Positions 8,829 to 16,691 of a stretch of 35,219 nucleotides of DNA are shown one piece after another. A program made the translations under genes and the position numbers. Within the stretch, counting starts at the first letter, position 1. Each line of letters starts with the position of its first letter. The stretch is taken from assembly GCF_006636215.1 (NCBI RefSeq), contig NZ_VIFM01000105.1:1-35219 (forward strand), given 5' to 3'. The DNA comes from Myxococcus llanfairpwllgwyngyllgogerychwyrndrobwllllantysiliogogogochensis (GTDB taxonomy: Bacteria; Myxococcota; Myxococcia; Myxococcales; Myxococcaceae). The notes under the pieces were generated by a model. It did not search any database and was not told the DNA's origin. It saw only the letters and a program-made list of their open reading frames with translations.

Positions 8829-9722
8829 ATGAAGTCCTTCTTCAAGCAGGGAATGATGGTTGTCGTCGGTGCGGTCGTGGGCCTGGGAGCCGTGGGTGTG
8901 GGGAGGGCGCTGATACCAACCCCCGCGCTGGGCCCGGCGGGCCGGGGACATGTCCACGACGATTACGCGCGGTACACGCTGGGGCCCGAAGGCTACGTGG
9001 CCCAGTCCGACCTCATCGTCACGGGCCGCGTCACCCGACAGGTGGACACGCACCGCAAGGTCCAGGGCAGCAAGAGGCCTCGCTACTTCCAGAAGCTGGA
9101 GCTGGAGGTGGACGCGGAGCTGTATCGGAACGCGGAGCGGCTCCCGGGCTCCGCGACTCGCGTGGTCGTGGCGGTTCCAGCGGCGGGCATGGACGCGTCG
9201 GCGGGGCGCGCCCACCTGGGCGCGCTGGATGGACACCGGCAGCTGTTCTTCCTGCGTCGCTCACCCGACGTCGCGGGGGCCTTCGTCCTCCTCCGGGGCG
9301 ACCATGGACATGTCGACCTGGACGCAGCCTCGGTCCAGCACGAGGTGCTCCCGGGAGCGACTCCCTCCGCGCTGCTCGACACGCTCAAGCGCTTCGTCGC
9401 GTCCACCCAGCTCTCGGTTCCTCGCACGGAGCGCACCTCGCTGGACTCCGTTCCCCAGGGCGCGGTGCCGGGCCGGCTCTACGGACGCGCGGACCGGCCC
9501 GCCACGCTGACCTCGCCCGCTCCCGACGAGGGGGGCACGGTGGTGTTCGACGCGCTCCCGGAAGGCGCGGTGGCGACACGGGTCCACGTCGTGAACGTGG
9601 GTGAGCGCTGCTTCGTGAGGCTGGCCTGGGAACCCGGACCGGCCTCGGGGCCCGTGGCGCTCCACATCAAGGATGGCGCCCAGCCGTCCGACTGCGCGGC
9701 CCTGCTCGACAAGACGTTCTGA
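8829..9722 (+). CDS. Exported protein of unknown function, co-transcribed with the metalloprotease
   Basis: 297 residues from the ATG at 8829, with GGAGA 11 bases or so upstream. Residues of about 8-28 (GMMVVVGAVVGLGAVGVGRA) form a signal peptide or membrane anchor. The segment YVAQSDLIVTGRVTRQ followed by a beta-rich stretch resembles small exported OB-like domains seen in many bacterial hypothetical proteins, but I do not recognise a family. Two Cys near the end (ERCFVRLAW, PSDCAALL) could form a disulfide. The 52-base gap to the protease and the lack of a terminator between them suggest one transcript. A role as protease partner or inhibitor is possible but unsupported by any motif. Confidence 0.75.
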   Translation: MKSFFKQGMMVVVGAVVGLGAVGVGRALIPTPALGPAGRGHVHDDYARYTLGPEGYVAQSDLIVTGRVTRQVDTHRKVQGSKRPRYFQKLELEVDAELYRNAERLPGSATRVVVAVPAAGMDASAGRAHLGALDGHRQLFFLRRSPDVAGAFVLLRGDHGHVDLDAASVQHEVLPGATPSALLDTLKRFVASTQLSVPRTERTSLDSVPQGAVPGRLYGRADRPATLTSPAPDEGGTVVFDALPEGAVATRVHVVNVGERCFVRLAWEPGPASGPVALHIKDGAQPSDCAALLDKTF

Positions 9723-9741
9723 CGTCGCACGTCCAACGTGC

Positions 9742-9780
9742 CCGCGACCCGGCCTGCCCGTGGCGATGGCCGGGTCGCGG
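9742..9780. terminator. Bidirectional hairpin terminator between convergent genes
   Basis: Perfect 13-bp GC-rich arms (9742-9754 and 9768-9780, core CGCGACCCGGCC) around a 13-base loop, in the 61-base gap between convergent genes. There is no T-tract, as is common in high-GC genomes. Confidence 0.75.
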
Positions 9781-9783
9781 TGC

Positions 9784-12063
9784 TCACAGGATGATGTGTT
9801 CGATGGGCTTCCAGACGGGCTGGAGGTCCTTCGTCAGGACACCCACCTCGGGGACCACCAGCTCCTCGGCGTGCAGCAGGTAGGGGCCACCCTTGACGTT
9901 GCGCCCCACCAGCAGGAACGTGTAGCGGCCCGAGGGGAGCGCGTCGTACACGACCTCCGGGGAGGTCACTCCCGCCGGGCCGAGCACCCCCAGCTCGAGC
10001 TTGATTCGTTCCACGCGACCGTAGCTGCGGATCGGCGACAACGTCCCCGGGACGAGCACCGCCTGGTGGAGGGCGACATCGTCGGGAGGAGTGCCCGTGA
10101 CACGGGGCACACGCAGCCGCAGCGTGGAGTGGCCTTCGCGCTCCTGAAGTTGGAGCACTCTCCGCTCGTTGGGGGCCAGCGTCACCCGGCGCGGGATGTA
10201 CCGGCCCGACTGGGTCTCCGACCAGGGGTTCCCCATGAAGTCGTACCTGGAACTGAGGGAGATGACGTACTCCCCGGGCTCCAGTCCTCCCATGGAGAAG
10301 GACCCTTCGCTGACGTGCACGATGCCGGAGCGATGGAGCTTCTGGCCCCCCAGGGCGCTCAACCGCAGCATCACCTTCGCGGGCTGTCCCTCGCGGTCCT
10401 TCACGGTGCCCTCCAACCGCGCGCCCGGCGAGAGCACCACCTCCAGCGTTTCCTCGCCCGAACCCACCGACTGTTGAAACGGCAGGTAGCCGGAGTGGGA
10501 GATTTCCATGGCCAGGGGGCCCGCCTCCATCGGCCCGAACTCGAAGGCGCCCGAGGGGTCCGTTTTCGCGCTCGCCAGCTCGGGAGCCTGCGCCGACGAG
10601 GACTCATCGACCTGGGAGGACGGTGAGCGCCGGACGACCACCTGGGCGTTTTCGACGGGGGCGGAGGTCGTCGCGTCCACGACGCGCCCGCGCACCCACC
10701 GCCCCGCTTCGAGGACCAGCGTGCCCAGGTCCACGTCCTGTCCGCGCTCCACCCGGACCTCGCGGATGATGCGAGTGTGCCCCGGAGCCTCGAGCGTCAG
10801 CCACGTCACACCGGGTTGCTGGATGGGGAGCCGGAAGGCACCGTCGTCGCCCTGAAAGGACTCTTCATTGACGGTGAAGCGGTCAATGGGCGTGCCGTCC
10901 GAGCGCCGGAGCTTTCCGCGGATGCTCCCCAGATAGCGCAGCACCAGCCTCACGTTCGTCGAGCCCGCGGCGACCTGGTGCTCGGGGAGCGGGTCGAAGG
11001 CGTCATCCTCCCCGCGCGTCGCCACGCGCAACACGTAGCCCGGCTTCTCGACGGTCAGGTTGCTGTCGCCTCGCAGCAGGTGATGGACGGTGAACCGGCC
11101 CGCCTCGTCCGTGAGCGAGGATGCGTCCTCCAGTTGGATGCCGTGCTCCTGCTCATTCAACTGGGCGTAGTTCTCCCGCTGCGAGTGGGCCTTCACCTGA
11201 GCGCCACCCAGGGGCATGCCCGCCTCGTCCACGACGACACCGGATACCGACTTTCCGGTGTCCATCCGGAAGACCACCGTCGACTGTTCCTTGGGGCGCA
11301 GCTCGACGACGCGCGAGGCGCGATGAGGCGCCCCCGTGTTGAAGACCGCCCGGAGCGTGTAGCGACCCGGCTCCACGATGCGCATGACGAAGCGTCCTTC
11401 TTCGTCGCTCATGCACTCGGTGGTTCGGTCCTTCTTTCCCTCGGCGAACAGGGTGAGCGCCACCTCCGGGAGCGGCTCACCCCGGGCGCTCACCACGGTG
11501 CCCTCCACGTGCCCACCGGCGTGCAGCACCAGTCGAAGGTCCTGGACCGGAGCCTCCACACGCTCCAGGCGCGTGACGACGAAGTCCTCCCCGTAGGCGA
11601 CGAGGATATAGGGGCCCGCTTCGGGCAGCTCGAGCACGAAGCGCCCCGCCGCGTCGGTCCGCGTTTCGAACCTCGTGGACTCGTAGTCTCCAAACCTTTG
11701 GACCTCCCCCTTGGATTGCACCTCACCGGAAGGACGCGCCTTGTCCTTGCTCAGCCGAGGCGGCGTCATGGCCGCCACGGTGGCCTCCGCCAGGGGATGC
11801 CCGTCCACGTCGGTGACCAGTCCCTCCATGAGGACGGCTGGCGCGCGCTGGGAGTCCGGCGTCGTGCCCTCGGCAGGCACCTCCCGCGCCTGGGCCTCGG
11901 TCCGCCCGGCGTCGGGCGCCCCACTCAGCGACTGCTGGGCGGAAGCCTCGCGAACCGTGGGCGCGGCCATCAGGGTCTCAGGGGTGCCGAGGGAGAACCG
12001 CGTCACGGCGAATCCCAGCACGACGACACCCAGGGCGATTGCCACCACGGACGCGCTTTTCAT
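9784..12063 (-). CDS. Membrane-anchored carboxypeptidase-regulatory-like repeat protein
   Basis: 759 residues from the ATG at 12063, preceded by GGGAGG four bases upstream. The frame continues upstream to 12207 but without a ribosome site or sensible sequence. Residues of about 4-22 (ASVVAIALGVVVLGFAVTR) form an uncleaved-looking N-terminal membrane anchor. A low-complexity Ala/Glu/Pro linker follows, then at least five carboxypeptidase-regulatory-like beta-sandwich units. Each has the pattern G.V.d..G.pl..a.V and DEEGRFVM or DPSGAFEF, and closing GRYTLRAV or GEYVISLS strands. Such domains are structural and often carbohydrate- or protein-binding; no catalytic domain is visible, so an envelope scaffold or adhesin role is inferred. 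It lies 94 bases downstream of the exporter gene on the same strand. Confidence 0.85.
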   Translation of the reverse strand: MKSASVVAIALGVVVLGFAVTRFSLGTPETLMAAPTVREASAQQSLSGAPDAGRTEAQAREVPAEGTTPDSQRAPAVLMEGLVTDVDGHPLAEATVAAMTPPRLSKDKARPSGEVQSKGEVQRFGDYESTRFETRTDAAGRFVLELPEAGPYILVAYGEDFVVTRLERVEAPVQDLRLVLHAGGHVEGTVVSARGEPLPEVALTLFAEGKKDRTTECMSDEEGRFVMRIVEPGRYTLRAVFNTGAPHRASRVVELRPKEQSTVVFRMDTGKSVSGVVVDEAGMPLGGAQVKAHSQRENYAQLNEQEHGIQLEDASSLTDEAGRFTVHHLLRGDSNLTVEKPGYVLRVATRGEDDAFDPLPEHQVAAGSTNVRLVLRYLGSIRGKLRRSDGTPIDRFTVNEESFQGDDGAFRLPIQQPGVTWLTLEAPGHTRIIREVRVERGQDVDLGTLVLEAGRWVRGRVVDATTSAPVENAQVVVRRSPSSQVDESSSAQAPELASAKTDPSGAFEFGPMEAGPLAMEISHSGYLPFQQSVGSGEETLEVVLSPGARLEGTVKDREGQPAKVMLRLSALGGQKLHRSGIVHVSEGSFSMGGLEPGEYVISLSSRYDFMGNPWSETQSGRYIPRRVTLAPNERRVLQLQEREGHSTLRLRVPRVTGTPPDDVALHQAVLVPGTLSPIRSYGRVERIKLELGVLGPAGVTSPEVVYDALPSGRYTFLLVGRNVKGGPYLLHAEELVVPEVGVLTKDLQPVWKPIEHIIL

Positions 12064-12157
12064 GAGGCCTCCCGTCGGCGTCACGCTAGCAGCATCCAAC
12101 GCCCTCTCGTGCACGGGCGCGGTGTCTGCCCATCCACCCCGCCCCAGGCACTGACCT

Positions 12158-13048
12158 TCAGGCCACCGCTTCCGGCGCCGACGAGGTCTGCTTCGACGAG
12201 AGGGCACTGCCCACCGACGCCAGGACGATGAAGCCGACGGCCAGGGCCTGCACCCACGAGAGTCGCTCGTCCAGGAACAGCAGCCCCGCGAGCGCCCCGA
12301 GCGCGGGCTCCAGACTCATCAGGATGCCGAAGGTCCGCGTGGGCAGCTCCTTGAGAGCCATCATCTCCAGTGAATAGGGCAGCGCGCTCGACAGCACGGC
12401 GATGCCCAGCACCGCGGGCAGCAGCGACACGTCCAGCAACGAGGTGCCCGCCTGCGCCACGCCAAAGGGAACGACGAGCAGGGCCGCGGTGAGCATGCCC
12501 AGTGACGCGGCCGTCCCGCCGTGCACGGAGGCGCCCGCCTTCTGGCCGAACACGATGTAGAGCGCCCAGCACGTGCCCGCCACCAGCGCCCAGCCGACCC
12601 CCACCCAGTCGAGCGCCTTCCCGGTCCCCGCCAGTGGCAGGATCATCACCACGCCCGCCACGGCCAACAGCGCCCAGATGAAATCGACGGCCTTCCGAGT
12701 CGACAGGAGCGCCACCGCGAGGGGCCCGGTGAACTCGATGGCGACGGCGATGCCCAGGGGGATCCGCTCCAGCGCCAGGTAGAAGGTCAGGTTCATCACC
12801 CCCAGCGAGGCGCCATACACGAGGACGGAGCGCAGCTCCGCGCGGGTGAGGCGCTTGCGCCAGGGACGCCAGATGGCCAGCAGAATCAGGCTGGCGAACA
12901 CGAGCCGGAGCGCCGTCGTCCCTTGTGCGCCGACGACGGGAATCAACCGCTTGGCGAGCGAGGCCCCCACCTGGATGCAGCTCATCGCGACCAGCAACAG
13001 GAGCACGGCGCTGGTGCGGGGGCGGGTCAGCCCACGGAGTCGAGACAT
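12158..13048 (-). CDS. rhtA: RhtA-like EamA/DMT-family inner-membrane exporter
   Basis: 296 residues from the ATG at 13048 (MSRLRGLTRPRT), almost exactly the length of E. coli RhtA (295), which is why this start is preferred over an in-frame one at 13138 even though the ribosome site is poor. Ten hydrophobic segments are apparent, arranged as two EamA halves: the first ends near PLAGTGKALDW, and the second starts at VGVGWALVAGTCWALYIVFGQ. Conserved stretches typical of the family include GTTALRLVFASLILL, EFTGPLAVAL and LEPALGALAGLLFLDE. RhtA exports threonine, homoserine and other small amino compounds; the actual substrate here is unknown. The gene sits downstream of a hairpin that separates it from the Lys-rich small gene. 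Confidence 0.85.
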   Translation of the reverse strand: MSRLRGLTRPRTSAVLLLLVAMSCIQVGASLAKRLIPVVGAQGTTALRLVFASLILLAIWRPWRKRLTRAELRSVLVYGASLGVMNLTFYLALERIPLGIAVAIEFTGPLAVALLSTRKAVDFIWALLAVAGVVMILPLAGTGKALDWVGVGWALVAGTCWALYIVFGQKAGASVHGGTAASLGMLTAALLVVPFGVAQAGTSLLDVSLLPAVLGIAVLSSALPYSLEMMALKELPTRTFGILMSLEPALGALAGLLFLDERLSWVQALAVGFIVLASVGSALSSKQTSSAPEAVA

Positions 13049-13121
13049 GCCGCGCACTGTCGCACAAGCGCACCAGGGCAGGTCATCGCTCACCTCCGGC
13101 GGAGTCGAAGCCGCCGGTGCT

Positions 13122-13183
13122 CCAGAATCGCGCGCCACCCGTCCGCTTGCAGCGGGTGCAGCCAGGCGCGCGCGCGATTCTGG
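13122..13183. terminator. Long inverted repeat / nested hairpin between the small Lys-rich gene and the exporter
   Basis: Perfect 14-bp arms, CCAGAATCGCGCGC (13122-13135) and its complement (13170-13183). Inside the 34-base loop is a second 6-bp stem, CACCCG (13136-13141) with CGGGTG (13153-13158). It begins 14 bases after the small gene's stop in the minus direction, so a terminator for that gene is the simplest reading. The exporter start follows about 75 bases later. Confidence 0.65.
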
Positions 13184-13196
13184 AAAGCCGTCCGGG

Positions 13197-13298
13197 TTAC
13201 TTCTTCTTGTCGGCCTTCTCCTTCTTCTTCTTCTGCTTCTCCTTCGTCGACAGCTTCGGCTTGTTGTCCTTCTTCGCCTTCTCTTGACCCTTGGGCAC
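13197..13298 (-). CDS. 33-residue lysine-rich small protein
   Basis: A GTG at 13298 is preceded by an excellent TAAGGAG ribosome site seven bases away. The product begins MPKGQEKAKKDNKPKLSTKE and ends KKK-stop; more than 40 % of residues are Lys. Short proteins of the form M.KGQ.K.K....K are found in many proteobacteria, usually with unknown function; I recall the pattern but cannot search it. The small size, strong ribosome site and hairpins on both sides support a real gene. A longer in-frame reading from 13460 lacks these features and crosses the upstream hairpin. A nucleic-acid-binding role is only a guess from charge. Confidence 0.7.
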   Translation of the reverse strand: MPKGQEKAKKDNKPKLSTKEKQKKKKEKADKKK

Positions 13299-13396
13299 GG
13301 TATCGCTCCTTACGCCCGACCACGGCGGGCCCCATCCTACCGCGCCCGGACTGTCGCGGGTGGGAATTGCCCGGCCCCGCGAGCCTCGGCGGCACA

Positions 13397-13425
13397 GGAG
13401 GGCGCGCTTCCGTCGCGCGCCCTCC
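13397..13425 (-). terminator. Hairpin terminator after the PHP-domain gene
   Basis: Perfect 11-bp arms GGAGGGCGCGC and GCGCGCCCTCC around the 7-base loop ttccgtc, starting 13 bases past the stop of the metallohydrolase gene. There is no T-tract. Confidence 0.7.
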
Positions 13426-13437
13426 CCTGCCCGCCTG

Positions 13438-15696
13438 CTAGTGGTAGAGGCGGATCTCACACACCTGGGAGTAGCTGCTCACTCCAGGGAACGTGCCGGA
13501 CACGTAGAGCCGCACGTGTTTCGCAATCAGCCCTCCGCCGGGACGCTGGCTGTAGTCCGCGACGACAGTCTGATTGGGGCCATAGGACATGGACCCACTG
13601 TCACTCGTGCTCCAGGTGCTCCCGTTCAGGCCGACAGCCATCGCCCAGCCCGTGGGGTTCCACTGCCCGAAGTCGATCTCCATCCGCTTGATGAGGTACT
13701 CGCGCTCCATGTAGACGTACACCGACTGCGAGTTCCCATTGCTGCTCCACCAGCACGAACTCTTGTTCCTGTCCGCGACGGTGTAGGCCGCCATGGGATT
13801 GACGGTGGCGTTGCCAGCGCCCACTCGAATCTGATGGGAGACGGTGACGGGGCCGGAGAAGCCCTGGTAGCTCACGTCGAGCCGGTTCACGACCTTCAGC
13901 ATCAGCGTCGAGCCGCCCAGTCCCGCCGTGTCGAAGGTCCAGTGCCGATCCGTGAAGGCAGCGCTCTCCTCTCCAACCTTGGTCCACGTCAGGCCGCTGT
14001 CCTGCGACAGGTAGTAGTCGACGAGCTGCGGCGCCGGGTGGGACCAGTGGACGTGGATGTCATCGCCATCCAGGGTCGGGGAGGTCCCCGAGGAGGCGGT
14101 CACATCAATCAAATCCGTGACGGTCAGCGTCGTCGTATTGGAGACCACGGTCTGCTGGTAGGCGTCCACCACGCGCCAGTGGGAGACGCGCGGCTGGATG
14201 TGGTGGTCGATGGGATAATAGATGTGATTGCTGGTGATGGTCCCGACCGTCTGCCAGGTCTGGGGAGCCTGGGGCGTCGAGCGCTGGAGGAGCAGCGTGT
14301 CACCGCCTCCGCTGACGGTGAAGTACGGGTACTGGGATGACCGGGTGACCACTGAATCCGGCAAGGAGAGGACGGGCTTGCTGACGGGGTTGGTGACCCA
14401 GATGGGCGCCATCACGACTTCGGCGTTCTCCCATTGCTGCCTGAGCGTGACGACGTAGATGGACTCGTAGGGCGTCAGCGAGAAGACCTCCTTCAGGTCG
14501 ATGAGTCCGATGTCGGTGTACGGGATTTCCTTGATGGGTGCGTTGGGCTGGAAGGGGCTCCAGACCTGGAGCGTCGTCCAGTTATTGCCGCCACCGGTGC
14601 CATCCTTGGTCGTCCCCCACACGGTGAAGTCGAGCCGCCGCTCGGTGGGGCTGAGCGCGAACTCGGAGCCCATGGGACGGCCGTTGACCATGAAGAAGCC
14701 GGAGGCAGGCGGCAGGGCCGTGCGGAACACCGAGCGGTTGCGCAGCGCGATGAGGAAGTTGTCGTAGTTGAACGGCGTGCCGGGAGGCAGGACGACACCG
14801 GCGCGGCCCTGGGCCGTGTCGTGGCCATGGGTCTTCTCGCGGGGCACCCCGGGCTCGTCGATGTAGCGGCGCACCCAGGTGCCGTTCGGGTGCTGTTCCA
14901 TGAAAGCGCCCCCCAACTGCTCGCGGGTGGTGGAGTGCGCGTCGGTGTTGGAGACGGGGGCGACTCGGAAGCCGCGCCGCAGCAGCTCGAAGTACTTGGG
15001 GAGCCCGTTGTACTCGGCGAGTTCGACGGCATCTCTCACCTTTTGGCGTCGGTCCGGCGCCGTGGGGAGCGTGAAATACACGTCGTCGTTCGGATGGTTC
15101 AGCTGGATGTGGGTGCTCAGCAGCGGGTCCGCCGAGTAGTTGTCGACGATCTCGTCGTGCATGTTCCCGATGTTGGAGGAGTTGACATGCAGATTGCGGT
15201 TGAAGCTGTTGAAGTGGTGGTCATGGCTTGAGCCCGTCCCATCATCCGGGCCCACATGAGACTCCCTGCCCCTGAGGACGAGCAGCTCGGATTGCCCGTT
15301 CGCATCCAGCACGGGGCTCAGCTGGGAGATGGGGTCATCGTCATCGTAGGACTTCCACGACGTGGTGTGGTTGCTGGTGCCGAAGAAGTCATAGCCGTGG
15401 CGGAAGGCGGACAGCAGCACCTCGCTTCGGATGATCTGGGGCGTGAAGCTGAGCGACCCACCGTCCATGGCGTCATGGCCGCGGGGGTGATTGTGCAGGT
15501 CCCCCACGAAGGTCTGCCAGCCGCCACCTCCCAGCTCCGTGGCGATGCGATTGCGGTATTTGCTCTCCCGGACCGCGGGGACCGGATACCGGTCCAAGGC
15601 GAGCACGTTCGTCACCTCATCATCAGCGAGGCCCGGGGTGGAGAACAATGCGGCGGCCAGCAGCACGCTGCCGCCGAGACTTCTGTTTCGAGACAT
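13438..15696 (-). CDS. Secreted PHP-domain metallohydrolase (CehA/McbA-like) with C-terminal beta domains
   Basis: 752 residues from the ATG at 15696, which has a GAGGAAG ribosome site. A Sec signal ends near GLA-DDE (residue 25). PHP-type metal ligands are visible in order: GDLHNH (His68, His70), GTSNH (His110), RGRESH (Glu145), LNHPNDD (His201) and SNTDAH (Asp252, His254). PHP enzymes are metal-dependent phosphoesterases or amidases; the closest secreted relatives I know are CehA/McbA carbaryl-type hydrolases, but the substrate here cannot be read. After about residue 350 the chain is beta-rich, and the last 150 residues (KSSCWWSSNGNSQSVYVYME to VCEIRLYH) look like an F5/8-type C (discoidin) carbohydrate- or surface-binding module. 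The gene stands alone between a 237-base upstream gap and a hairpin terminator. Confidence 0.82.
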   Translation of the reverse strand: MSRNRSLGGSVLLAAALFSTPGLADDEVTNVLALDRYPVPAVRESKYRNRIATELGGGGWQTFVGDLHNHPRGHDAMDGGSLSFTPQIIRSEVLLSAFRHGYDFFGTSNHTTSWKSYDDDDPISQLSPVLDANGQSELLVLRGRESHVGPDDGTGSSHDHHFNSFNRNLHVNSSNIGNMHDEIVDNYSADPLLSTHIQLNHPNDDVYFTLPTAPDRRQKVRDAVELAEYNGLPKYFELLRRGFRVAPVSNTDAHSTTREQLGGAFMEQHPNGTWVRRYIDEPGVPREKTHGHDTAQGRAGVVLPPGTPFNYDNFLIALRNRSVFRTALPPASGFFMVNGRPMGSEFALSPTERRLDFTVWGTTKDGTGGGNNWTTLQVWSPFQPNAPIKEIPYTDIGLIDLKEVFSLTPYESIYVVTLRQQWENAEVVMAPIWVTNPVSKPVLSLPDSVVTRSSQYPYFTVSGGGDTLLLQRSTPQAPQTWQTVGTITSNHIYYPIDHHIQPRVSHWRVVDAYQQTVVSNTTTLTVTDLIDVTASSGTSPTLDGDDIHVHWSHPAPQLVDYYLSQDSGLTWTKVGEESAAFTDRHWTFDTAGLGGSTLMLKVVNRLDVSYQGFSGPVTVSHQIRVGAGNATVNPMAAYTVADRNKSSCWWSSNGNSQSVYVYMEREYLIKRMEIDFGQWNPTGWAMAVGLNGSTWSTSDSGSMSYGPNQTVVADYSQRPGGGLIAKHVRLYVSGTFPGVSSYSQVCEIRLYH

Positions 15697-15933
15697 GGGA
15701 CCACTTCCTCAGGAGGGACGCAGCAAGGACGGACGAATCAAGTGAGCGTCACCCACTCTCACTACGGAGGAAGCCGCGAGGACTGGTCGTTGCGAACCGG
15801 CTGAATCACTTTGAGCGCGGCCTGGGGAGACTGGGGCCTGCACCCGCCTCGCATGTCCGCCGCGCACGTTCTCCGAAGCCCTTGCGACCGACCTGGCCGC
15901 GAGGACGCCCTCACCCCGCCGCGGGCCCGTGCC

Positions 15934-16548
15934 TCATCGCATCCAGCGCGCGTGGATCCGGCCGTTGACCACGTCGACGGCCATCCAGTCGTCCGCGAAG
16001 GCGGCGGAGCAGTCGCACTGCACGCCCTTCAGGTGCTCTCGAATCAACTGGAGCTTGAAGCCGCGCGGCGTCTTCAGGATGGCGACAACGCGCTCCTTGG
16101 ACTGACCGAGTCGCTGCTTCACGTCGAGCACCTTCCCCGTCGCCGCGTCGATGAGCGCCACGCCCACCCATTCGTACCCGGGGCGGTCGTCGCGGGTGAA
16201 GAACACCAGCGCGCGGCGGTCATCCACCGCGAAGGCGGAGACGCCACCGCCGACGGACCCTTTCGCTCCAGCCAGCCGGCAGACGGACTTCCCATCCGCG
16301 ACGTTCGCGATGGAGCCGTACCAGGCCTTCTCCAGCGGCAGCCCGGTCTTCCCTCCCGAGGTCTCCACGACGGCCGTCATGTCGTCCTCGGTGCACTCGC
16401 CCGAGGCGGAGTCGAAGGCCACCGAGAACACGTGCGCTCCGACCTGGCACTCCCACCGGAAGTCACAGTCGGCGACCTCCGGTTCGGCGGCCTCCACCGA
16501 GACCGCACCGCAGCACAACATCAGCGCCACCCAACCACCGCGTGTCAT
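15934..16548 (-). CDS. Small exported protein of unknown function
   Basis: 204 residues from the ATG at 16548, with GGAGG five bases upstream. A longer in-frame reading to 16845 runs into the neighbouring gene and has no ribosome site. The signal peptide is MTRGGWVALMLCCGAVSVEA, cleaved before AEPEV. The mature part has six or so Cys (DCDFRWECQVG, GECTEDD, SVCRLAG, VQCDCS), consistent with disulfides, and a segment YEWVGVALIDAATGKVLDVKQ typical of beta-rich exported proteins. I do not recognise a family. It has the same orientation as both neighbours but with gaps of 143 and 237 bases, and a hairpin lies between it and the upstream Cys-rich gene, so it is probably transcribed alone. Confidence 0.75.
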   Translation of the reverse strand: MTRGGWVALMLCCGAVSVEAAEPEVADCDFRWECQVGAHVFSVAFDSASGECTEDDMTAVVETSGGKTGLPLEKAWYGSIANVADGKSVCRLAGAKGSVGGGVSAFAVDDRRALVFFTRDDRPGYEWVGVALIDAATGKVLDVKQRLGQSKERVVAILKTPRGFKLQLIREHLKGVQCDCSAAFADDWMAVDVVNGRIHARWMR

Positions 16549-16649
16549 CGAGGCCTCCGTGCGGGCCCCGCTCGGGCCGCTCGGTGGCCAGCGTCGTAGA
16601 GCGCGGCGCGGAGGGCAATGGTGAACGCACCCCACCTGCCCTTGGAACG

Positions 16650-16680
16650 GGGCACCCCTCCCTCCATGCGAAGGGTGCCC
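16650..16680 (-). terminator. Hairpin terminator after the Cys-rich gene
   Basis: Perfect 8-bp arms GGGCACCC (16650-16657) and GGGTGCCC (16673-16680) with a 15-base loop, 11 bases past the stop codon. No T-tract. Confidence 0.6.
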
Positions 16681-16691
16681 ACGCCCATCGT

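Noticed and set aside
13299..13460. Longer N-terminus for the Lys-rich small protein
   Set aside because: It would cross the hairpin at 13397-13425 and the end of the PHP-domain gene and lacks a ribosome site, while the GTG at 13298 has an excellent one.
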